Source: Alphaproteobacteria bacterium (GTDB lineage: Bacteria > Pseudomonadota > Alphaproteobacteria > Micavibrionales > CSBR16-224). From it: DNA of 11,531 nucleotides. Under the pieces are notes generated by a model that had not been told where the DNA came from, ran no database searches, and worked only from the letters and a program-made list of their open reading frames with translations. Below are positions 6,936 to 11,531 of the stretch, piece by piece. Numbering within the stretch: the first letter of the stretch is position 1; every line of letters starts with the position of its first letter. Position numbers and translations under genes: made by a program. The stretch lies in contig SKHU01000085.1 of NCBI GenBank assembly GCA_007116755.1, forward strand, positions 1 through 11,531, read 5' to 3'.

Positions 6936-7319
6936 TCAAGCCGCGAGTTCCTCAAGAAATTCGAGATATTCCGCCTCGTCTTTCAAATCTTCCAGTTCGG
7001 CCTCGTCGGTGATTTTGATTTTGAAAAACCAGCCGTCGCCCATCGGATCATCATTGACCAGCGCAGGGTTTTCCGTCAGCGCGTCGTTGATCTCCACAAC
7101 CTCGCCGGAGACGGGCGCGTAGATTTCGCTGGCGATTTTTACGGATTCAACCACACCCGCCTCATCACCGCTTTCGACCGCCGTGCCGGTTTCCGGCATT
7201 TCGACATAAACCACATCGCCAAGCTGCTGCTGCGCGTAATCGGAAATACCGACCGTGCCGATGCCGTTATCGTCTACAAGGATATATTCGTGTTCTTCTG
7301 TGAAATAAAGGGTACTCAT
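6936..7319 (-). CDS. gcvH: Glycine cleavage system H protein (lipoyl carrier)
   Basis: A 127-residue carrier of normal length. It shuttles the aminomethyl group from P to T on a lipoyl group attached to lysine. The lipoylation site is clear: Lys61 in VVESVKIASEIYAPVSGEV, in the hairpin turn typical of the family. TEEHEYILVDDNGIGTVGIS near the N-terminus and DGWFFKIKI near residues 95-103 are also characteristic. The C-terminus is very acidic and ends LEFLEELAA. The ATG at 7319 has GGAG 8 bases upstream. The gene lies 39 bases behind gcvT and 29 bases ahead of gcvP. Confidence 0.97.
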   Translation of the reverse strand: MSTLYFTEEHEYILVDDNGIGTVGISDYAQQQLGDVVYVEMPETGTAVESGDEAGVVESVKIASEIYAPVSGEVVEINDALTENPALVNDDPMGDGWFFKIKITDEAELEDLKDEAEYLEFLEELAA

Positions 7320-7358
7320 TCCTGCTTCTCCATTTCCTGTCCGGATTTAGCCTTTTTC

Positions 7359-8498
7359 CTACCCCTTGTCCTTTTTGACAAACGGCATTTTGACAATATC
7401 ACACGGATAATCCTTTCCGCGCATTTTTGCAAGTATCTTTGTGCCATTCGCAGCACAGGCCGCATCGACATAGCCCATCGCCATCGGCATTTCCAGCACC
7501 GGACTGTAGCCGCCGCTGGTGACGATGCCGATTTTTTTTCCGTCCGCATCAAATAATTCCACACCCTCGCGTACGGGCGCGCGCCCCTCGGGCAGCAATC
7601 CGACACGTTTGCGCGGCGGGCCGTTTTCGATCTGCCCTGTGATTTTTTCCGCGCCGTAATATCCGGCTTCCCCGTGCCGCCGCGCTTTGGGAATCACCCA
7701 TGTCAGACCGGCCTCGACGGGAGTCGTTTCCTCCCAGATATCGTGACCGTAAAGACACAACCCCGCCTCCAGCCGCAAGCTGTCGCGTGCGCCCAGACCG
7801 ATCGGCCAGGCCGTATCGCCATCGGCCAGCAATTCTTCCGCCAGTTTTTCGGCATTGGTTTCGGAAACGGAGATTTCAAACCCGTCCTCGCCGGTATAGC
7901 CGCTGCGGCTGACCAGAATATCCTCATCCTCATAGACCGTGTATTTCGACGACATAAATCCCATATCCGCAAAAGATTCGTCAGGGAAAACGCGCGCCAT
8001 CACTTCGGTCGCCTTCGCCCCCTGCAGCGCCATCAAGGCGCGGTCATCCCACGGGTTGATCCGCAAAGTCTCGCCGATTTCCGCGCGGATATACTCCATA
8101 TCCGCCTGTTTGCGCGCCGCGTTCAGAACCAGCAGCAGCTTGTTGTCATCCAGACGCGTGACAATCAGATCATCGAAAATGCCGCCCTCTTTGTTCAGCA
8201 GCACCGTATAGCGCATCTTGCCGACGGCAAGACCGCGAATATCCGACGGCACAAGTTTTTCCAGCAAATCGGCCGGATCGTCCCCGTTGCCGCTTTTCAG
8301 CGTCACCTGCCCCATATGCGACACGTCGAACAGGCCGGCTTTTTCCCGCACCTGCATATGTTCGGCCTTAACGCCGGTTTCATACTGGACGGGCATATCA
8401 TACCCCGCAAACGGCACCATGCGCGCCCCCAGCCGGCGGTGCAGATTCCACAGCGGCGTGCGCTGTAACTGTTCTTCGGTTGCGGTGGCCATGCTCAT
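7359..8498 (-). CDS. gcvT: Aminomethyltransferase, T protein of the glycine cleavage system
   Basis: A 379-residue T protein, which releases ammonia from the aminomethyl-lipoyl group on GcvH and forms methylene-tetrahydrofolate. Recognisable segments are MVPFAGYDMPVQY (27-39), LFDVSHMGQ (56-64), NKEGGIFDDLIVTRL (102-116) with the conserved Asp pair near 109-110 that includes the catalytic acid, SRSGYTGEDGFEI, and ARDSLRLEAGLCLYGHD for the folate-binding core. The C-terminal barrel contains the family-typical GIVTSGGYSP. The ATG at 8498 is chosen because AAGGAG lies 9 bases upstream; the frame is open to a TTG at 8504, and an ATG at 8492 is a second candidate. It starts 43 bases behind the HIT gene, most likely on the same transcript. 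Confidence 0.96.
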   Translation of the reverse strand: MSMATATEEQLQRTPLWNLHRRLGARMVPFAGYDMPVQYETGVKAEHMQVREKAGLFDVSHMGQVTLKSGNGDDPADLLEKLVPSDIRGLAVGKMRYTVLLNKEGGIFDDLIVTRLDDNKLLLVLNAARKQADMEYIRAEIGETLRINPWDDRALMALQGAKATEVMARVFPDESFADMGFMSSKYTVYEDEDILVSRSGYTGEDGFEISVSETNAEKLAEELLADGDTAWPIGLGARDSLRLEAGLCLYGHDIWEETTPVEAGLTWVIPKARRHGEAGYYGAEKITGQIENGPPRKRVGLLPEGRAPVREGVELFDADGKKIGIVTSGGYSPVLEMPMAMGYVDAACAANGTKILAKMRGKDYPCDIVKMPFVKKDKG

Positions 8499-8541
8499 TC
8501 TCAAAATCTCCTTAAAATAAAAAAACGTCTTTTAAAAAAAA

Positions 8542-8904
8542 TCAGGCCGCGGCGACCATCCGCCCCAGCCTGCGTCCGCCCAGAATATGAATATGCAGAT
8601 GCGGCACTTCCTGCCCGCCGTTATGGCCGCAATTGGAAATGATACGGTATCCCTGATCGGCAATTCCCTCCTGCCGCGCGACATCGCCGACGGCTTTGAA
8701 AAATGCGGCGATTTCCTCCTGAGAGGCACGGGCGGTAAAATCATCCGCATCACTATAAGCGCCTTTGGGAATCACCAGAATATGCGTCGGTGCCTGCGGA
8801 TTGATATCGCGGAAGGCCAGAACATGGTCGTTTTCGTAAACCTTGTCGCAGGGAATATCACCACGCAGAATTTTTGCGAAAATATTGTCCGGATCATATG
8901 CCAT
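8542..8904 (-). CDS. HIT-family (HINT-type) nucleotide hydrolase
   Basis: A 120-residue histidine-triad protein of normal length. The signature is HLHIHILGG, with His102, His104 and His106; the central His104 is the expected nucleophile that takes the AMP moiety. The N-terminal NIFAKILRGDIPCDKVYEND and the middle HILVIPKGA are typical of the HINT/PKCI branch, which hydrolyses adenosine phosphoramidates and aminoacyl-AMP. In vivo substrates of most bacterial members are unsettled, so I give no symbol. The ATG at 8904 has AGGAAGGGG 7 bases upstream. The gene is the first of the presumed HIT-gcvT-gcvH-gcvP transcript and has a candidate promoter at 8944-8972. No signal peptide is present, so it should be cytoplasmic. 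Confidence 0.93.
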   Translation of the reverse strand: MAYDPDNIFAKILRGDIPCDKVYENDHVLAFRDINPQAPTHILVIPKGAYSDADDFTARASQEEIAAFFKAVGDVARQEGIADQGYRIISNCGHNGGQEVPHLHIHILGGRRLGRMVAAA

Positions 8905-8943
8905 GAAAATGCCCCTTCCTCATAAAAAACGGATATCAGGAAA

Positions 8944-8972
8944 ATTCTAGGCAGAATCACGGCGGAAAACAA
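8944..8972 (-). promoter_or_regulatory. Candidate promoter for the HIT-gcvTHP operon
   Basis: Read on the - strand, TTGTTT (8972 to 8967) and TAGAAT (8949 to 8944) are separated by exactly 17 bases. Transcription would start near 8937, leaving a leader of about 33 bases before the HIT ATG. That is too short for a tandem glycine riboswitch. Confidence 0.5.
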
Positions 8973-9010
8973 GGGGAAATAAGGGAAAATAAGGAATAGC
9001 GGGAAACAGC
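8961..9010 (-). terminator. Pyrimidine-rich, G-poor tract downstream of the 109-residue gene (possible Rho-loading region)
   Basis: The - strand RNA of these 50 bases contains 18 C and only 5 G and no obvious hairpin. It directly follows the stop codon at 9011 and lies upstream of, or on, the HIT promoter. This composition fits a Rho-utilisation site, but such sites have no strict consensus. On the + strand it reads as GGAAA words spaced 9-11 bases apart. Confidence 0.25.
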
Positions 9011-9340
9011 TCAGCGCGCATTTTTAGGGGCTTTCCTGCGGCGGGACGGTGTTTTTTTCACTTCCTGCGACGGCTTGGCCGCGCCGGACGGTTTCAGCAC
9101 CTCGTCATAGATTTTTTCCATCTCGCGATAATGGGCAAGCTGCTGATGTGAAACGCCGAGGCTTTTAGCCTCGGCAATCACGTATTTCAGATCTTCATGG
9201 AGAGATTTGGCCACATCCAGCGGCACTTCTGCCGTATGGCCGAATTTTTCGCGACACGGCCGCACGCGCACTTTGGTCTCCCCGGATTTGTCTTTCAAGA
9301 CCTCCGTCGGTACAAGCTCGGGGATACCGATATTTATCAT
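9011..9340 (-). CDS. Hypothetical small protein with basic C-terminal tail
   Basis: A 109-residue protein that I do not recognise. Residues 1-40 look beta-prone (INIGIPELVPTEVL, then ETKVRVRPCREKFG). Residues 40-83 look helical and amphipathic (VAKSLHEDLKYVIAEAKSLG, then HYREMEKIYDEVL). The last 25 residues are low complexity and strongly basic (SRRRKAPKNAR), as in proteins that touch nucleic acid, though that is only an inference. It has no signal peptide or membrane segment and a single cysteine (Cys29). The ATG at 9340 has a perfect GGAGG 6 bases upstream, which supports a real gene. It lies 75 bases downstream of the other unknown gene, in the same direction, so the two may be co-transcribed. 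Confidence 0.75.
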   Translation of the reverse strand: MINIGIPELVPTEVLKDKSGETKVRVRPCREKFGHTAEVPLDVAKSLHEDLKYVIAEAKSLGVSHQQLAHYREMEKIYDEVLKPSGAAKPSQEVKKTPSRRRKAPKNAR

Positions 9341-9384
9341 CGCGCGCCTCCGTTCAGGTTTTTTGTTATTCGGCGCCCTCCAGT

Positions 9385-9408
9385 CCGGCCTTGCTGCCGG
9401 TTTATTTT
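9385..9408 (+). terminator. Hairpin followed by a T-rich tract, + strand orientation
   Basis: CCGGC (9385-9389) pairs with GCCGG (9396-9400) and is followed by TTTATTTT. It resembles a weak intrinsic terminator for + strand transcription, although the genes on either side are on the - strand. For the - strand it would only be a hairpin between two genes. Confidence 0.3.
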
Positions 9409-9415
9409 CCGGCGG

Positions 9416-9796
9416 TTACGCTCCGCCCAGTCTCATCCCGTTCTGCGCTTGAAGCACCGGTTTAATTGCGGCTTTCAGAACCTGCGCATGTCCTTTCTCC
9501 TCCGCCGTGGCTTTCAGTTTTCCGCCTGCAATCATATCGCAGTAACGATTGATTGCCGAAACCGCCATCGGGTGGGACTTTCCGGTATTAAGATCCGTAA
9601 CATTGACATATTTGCGGCATGAGGAGAATTTGACATGGCCGCGCTCATCCGTCACCGCCTTATAGCTCGGGCGCGTCACAACCTTGTCTTTTCTCTGCCC
9701 GAACGCTTTCGACAGTGCAAAATCCTTGTTCTGCGGCTTGACCGCACTTGCAAGATGGCTGTCTTCTCCGCTTATTCTTTCCCGTAATGTTTGCAT
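9416..9796 (-). CDS. Hypothetical small basic protein
   Basis: A 126-residue protein with no family that I can name. It is rich in Lys, Arg and Ala, has no signal peptide or membrane segment, and contains a central stretch KFSSCRKYVNVTDLNTGKSH (about 56-75) that looks like beta strands. It is followed by a helical stretch with Cys86 (INRYCDMIAGGKLKATAEEKG). The two cysteines, Cys60 and Cys86, are not arranged like a zinc knuckle. The ATG at 9796 has GGGAG 6 bases upstream. A 390-base non-coding stretch precedes it, so it probably has its own promoter, and it may be co-transcribed with the 109-residue gene that follows. Basic charge suggests, but does not show, binding to nucleic acid. Confidence 0.72.
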   Translation of the reverse strand: MQTLRERISGEDSHLASAVKPQNKDFALSKAFGQRKDKVVTRPSYKAVTDERGHVKFSSCRKYVNVTDLNTGKSHPMAVSAINRYCDMIAGGKLKATAEEKGHAQVLKAAIKPVLQAQNGMRLGGA

Positions 9797-9878
9797 TGTC
9801 TTCTCCCGTTTCTTTCCGCATACCGGGCCTCTCTCCTGAAAGACAGCCCGTTTTGCTGTTCGGTGTTTTTGTTTATAC

Positions 9879-9895
9879 AGTATCTATATAGTACT
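9879..9895 (-). promoter_or_regulatory. AT-rich near-palindrome in the probable promoter of the 126-residue gene
   Basis: AGTA (9879-9882) and TACT (9892-9895) flank CTATATAG (9884-9891), itself a palindrome, with one extra base on the left. TATA-like hexamers on the - strand (for example TATAAA just downstream) make this the best place for a -10 region, but no good -35 hexamer is visible. Confidence 0.3.
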
Positions 9896-9929
9896 TTATG
9901 GTAATAAGGTTAATGAATGGTTTACATCA

Positions 9930-9950
9930 GCGGGTTTTCCCGCCGATTTT
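9930..9950 (+). terminator. GCGGG-TTTT-CCCGC hairpin followed by five T
   Basis: GCGGG (9930-9934) and CCCGC (9939-9943) form a five-pair stem with a TTTT loop, followed by CGATTTTT. In + strand orientation this looks like a short intrinsic terminator; no + strand gene precedes it within the window closer than 3766. Confidence 0.3.
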
Positions 9951-10024
9951 TCCGCCCCGCACAAGGAAAAATATAAGCATCTGACAGAAAAAGAGAATTC
10001 ACCCCGTTTCCGGAGAAAAATCCG

Positions 10025-10038
10025 ATGACATCTGTCAT
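10025..10038. repeat. ATGACA-TC-TGTCAT palindrome
   Basis: Six-base arms are separated by two bases. A TATAAT hexamer overlaps it on the - strand (10042 to 10037) and another lies on the + strand (10039-10044), but neither has a -35 partner at proper spacing. It could be an operator. Confidence 0.3.
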
Positions 10039-10074
10039 TATAATTTACATAACTTTGGAAATTTTCCGCAGTCA

Positions 10075-10184
10075 TTTCACCGTATCAGACCCGCTTGGAC
10101 GTAGCCCCGCTACGTCCGGCGCGTCTTTCGCGTCCATTCGCAAAAAATCTAACGCGCGGAGTGGACGAAATGAATGAGTTTTGA
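10075..10184. repeat. GC-rich structured element after the L,D-transpeptidase gene (dispersed-repeat candidate)
   Basis: A perfect nine-pair hairpin, GGACGTAGC (10097-10105) and GCTACGTCC (10109-10117) with a CCC loop, is followed by two GCGTC words (10121-10125 and 10130-10134) and by complementary GTCCA/TGGAC words near 10132-10136 and 10162-10166. The base composition differs from the AT-rich DNA just to its left. The structure and position at a gene end resemble intergenic palindromic elements, but only one copy is in the window. Confidence 0.4.
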
Positions 10185-10186
10185 CC

Positions 10187-10723
10187 CTATTTTTCGGAAA
10201 TGCGGATAGCCGTATTTGTACTGCAACCCTGCAGAATCTCGCGCAGCGCGGGCAGCGGCAGCGCGACACAGCCTGCTGTCGGCGCAGCGTCGGGGCGCAT
10301 AAGATGCATAAAAATCGCGCTGCCCAGCCCCGGCAACGGCGGATCATCGTTATAGCCCAGCTCGACGACAATATCGTAAACATCATCCTCGCGCCACATT
10401 TTCTCATGCGATGCATCAAACGGCAGGGGAACAAGGCGGTTATATTCGGGGTGTTCGGGCGCGTCGCACCAGCCCATATCTTTTGTAATGTCCACAACGT
10501 CAAGAACGGTTTCAGGTTTTGATATTTTATCGGCACGGTAAAACACGCGTCTGAGCCGCCATATTCCGGCCGGAGTCGCACCGTCACCCTCCTGTTTTTC
10601 CGCAGGCGGCACGACTCCCGCACGCCCCAGCACACAAAAATACATCTGGCCGTGAAAAGCCAGCATGCCGCGGCTGCCGTCTTTCACATCGGGGGTGACA
10701 TCTATGATGCTGTCGGACGGCAC
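10187..10723 (-). CDS. L,D-transpeptidase family protein (YkuD-type catalytic domain, COG3786-like)
   Basis: A 178-residue protein. Family members form or edit 3-3 cross-links in peptidoglycan using a cysteine nucleophile. The catalytic motif is HLMRPDAAPTAGCVALP, with His140 and Cys152. Other segments typical of the COG3786 branch are EGDGATPAGIW (45-55), WCDAPEHPEYNRLVPLP (85-101), ASHEKMWREDDVYD (104-117) and ELGYNDDP. There is no clear signal peptide, which is odd for a periplasmic wall enzyme. The start is a GTG at 10723, supported by GGGAG 9 bases upstream; the first ATG would remove 19 residues. The GTG lies 4 bases after the sucD stop codon, so translation is probably coupled to sucD. 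The protein ends naturally with a TAG at 10189-10187. Confidence 0.88.
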   Translation of the reverse strand: MPSDSIIDVTPDVKDGSRGMLAFHGQMYFCVLGRAGVVPPAEKQEGDGATPAGIWRLRRVFYRADKISKPETVLDVVDITKDMGWCDAPEHPEYNRLVPLPFDASHEKMWREDDVYDIVVELGYNDDPPLPGLGSAIFMHLMRPDAAPTAGCVALPLPALREILQGCSTNTAIRISEK

Positions 10724-10727
10724 GGTT

Positions 10728-11531
10728 TTAGGCTCCCATGGCTTTCTTCATCGCCTCCCCCAGCCCTGCAGGGCTGTCGGAGACAGTAATTCCCGCCGCT
10801 TTCAGCGCCTCCATCTTGGACGCGGCATCGCCCTTGCCGCCGGCGATGATCGCGCCGGCATGTCCCATGCGCTTGCCGGGCGGTGCTGTTGTTCCGGCGA
10901 TAAATCCGGCCACGGGTTTTTTACGGCTTTCCTGTGCCAGAAATTCCGCCGCTTCTTCTTCGGCCGTGCCGCCGATCTCGCCGATCATCAAAATACCTTC
11001 GGTTTCGGGATCGCCGAGGAACAGTTCCAGCGCATCAATAAAATTCGTGCCGTTGACGGGATCGCCGCCAATGCCGATGCAGGTCGTCTGCCCCAGACCA
11101 TTCGCGGTCGTTTGCGCCACCGCCTCATAGGTCAACGTGCCCGAGCGCGAGACAATGCCGATTTTGCCGCGTTTGTGGATATGACCCGGCATAATGCCGA
11201 TCTTGCATTCGCCGGGCGTAATCACGCCGGGGCAGTTCGGCCCGATCAGCCGCGTTTGCGTGCCGCACAGCCCGCGCTTGACGCGCACCATATCCAGCAC
11301 CGGAATGCCTTCCGTGATGCAGACAACCAGTGCGATGCCCGCATCCGCCGCCTCCAGTATCGCATCGGCGGCAAAGGGCGGCGGCACATAGATGACGCTG
11401 GCATTCGCGCCTGTCGCACTCACCGCGTCCTCCACCGTGTCAAAGACCGGCAGGCCGAGATGCTCCTGCCCGCCCTTGCCCGGCGTCACGCCGCCGACCA
11501 TCTGCGTGCCGTAGGCAATCGCCTGTTCGGA
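10728..11531 (-). CDS. sucD: Succinyl-CoA synthetase, alpha subunit (5' end outside the window)
   Basis: 267 residues are visible; the frame stays open to the right edge and begins SEQAIAYGTQMVGG, so roughly 20-25 N-terminal residues are missing compared with a usual length of about 290. The enzyme interconverts succinyl-CoA and succinate with phosphorylation of a nucleoside diphosphate in the TCA cycle. GGVTPGKGGQEHLGLPVF lies in the CoA-binding domain and GPNCPGVITPGECKIGIMPG in the ligase domain. The histidine that is phosphorylated is in KRMGHAGAIIAGGKG (224th visible residue). The beta subunit gene sucC is expected further right. The stop codon TAA (10730-10728) lies 4 bases before the GTG of the L,D-transpeptidase. 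Confidence 0.97.
   Translation of the reverse strand, partial: SEQAIAYGTQMVGGVTPGKGGQEHLGLPVFDTVEDAVSATGANASVIYVPPPFAADAILEAADAGIALVVCITEGIPVLDMVRVKRGLCGTQTRLIGPNCPGVITPGECKIGIMPGHIHKRGKIGIVSRSGTLTYEAVAQTTANGLGQTTCIGIGGDPVNGTNFIDALELFLGDPETEGILMIGEIGGTAEEEAAEFLAQESRKKPVAGFIAGTTAPPGKRMGHAGAIIAGGKGDAASKMEALKAAGITVSDSPAGLGEAMKKAMGA

Larger units (their letters stand above)
9797..10186. other. 390-base stretch without a convincing gene
   Basis: This interval separates the L,D-transpeptidase gene from the 126-residue gene; both are on the - strand. It holds a leader with short hairpins (ACAGC 9843-9847 with GCTGT 9855-9859), an AT-rich near-palindrome at 9879-9895, a hairpin at 9930-9943, the palindrome ATGACA/TGTCAT at 10025-10038 next to a TATAAT-like hexamer, and a GC-rich structured element at 10075-10184. 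A reverse frame reading through 10075-10191 is discussed in the findings; it has no start or ribosome-binding site of its own that I trust. Confidence 0.6.

Noticed and set aside
6907..6939. TTG start for gcvP overlapping the gcvH stop codon
   Set aside because: It is possible in principle, but the ATG at 6906 has its own Shine-Dalgarno sequence and gives the normal P-protein N-terminus.
8499..8541. Intrinsic terminator between the HIT gene and gcvT
   Set aside because: The AT-rich spacer has T and A runs but no stable stem, and the gap is only 43 bases. Read-through is more likely.
10072..10635. A 187-codon reverse frame overlapping the L,D-transpeptidase as a separate gene
   Set aside because: Most of it is a shifted reading of the transpeptidase gene, and the product there is Arg/Cys-rich nonsense. 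Only its last 39 codons, which lie beyond the transpeptidase stop, are of interest, as a possible repeat element.

Overview
The window is bacterial DNA of moderate GC that most resembles an alphaproteobacterium. The pointers are a single-chain glycine decarboxylase (gcvP) behind gcvT and gcvH, a COG3786-type L,D-transpeptidase, sucD, and dispersed GTCATTGC/GCAATGAC hairpin repeats of a kind common in that class. Placement below class level is not supported by the sequence alone.

Layout. Bases 1-3766 are read on the + strand: the tail of an unidentified gene (to 70), a small exported protein (75-428), a crotonase-fold enzyme that looks more like a delta3,delta2-enoyl-CoA isomerase than a hydratase (458-1225), then a 200-base regulatory interval with a good sigma70 promoter and several nested palindromes, and a serine prolyl oligopeptidase with unusual basic tails (1427-3766). 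Bases 3767-4011 separate convergent genes and are almost entirely hairpin repeats. Everything from 4012 to the right edge is read on the - strand. In transcription order these are: sucD (cut by the window edge) with an L,D-transpeptidase 4 bases behind it; a 390-base non-coding stretch with a structured repeat-like element; two unrecognised small basic proteins (9416-9796 and 9011-9340); and a HIT-family hydrolase followed by gcvT, gcvH and gcvP.

How the genes work together. The clearest unit is HIT-gcvT-gcvH-gcvP. P decarboxylates glycine and loads the aminomethyl group on the lipoyl arm of H, T passes it to tetrahydrofolate and releases ammonia; the L protein (dihydrolipoamide dehydrogenase) is not in the window. 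A promoter can be placed in front of the HIT gene, and there is no room for a glycine riboswitch either there or in front of gcvT. SucD is the alpha subunit of succinyl-CoA synthetase (TCA cycle).

Most of the window is ordinary metabolism. The parts that deserve attention are the leader of the prolyl oligopeptidase gene, where one six-base segment can pair with either of two copies of its complement and the downstream copy lies between ribosome-binding site and start codon; the repeat cluster at 3781-3998; the element after the L,D-transpeptidase; and the two unknown small proteins. I found no convincing new multi-gene system.
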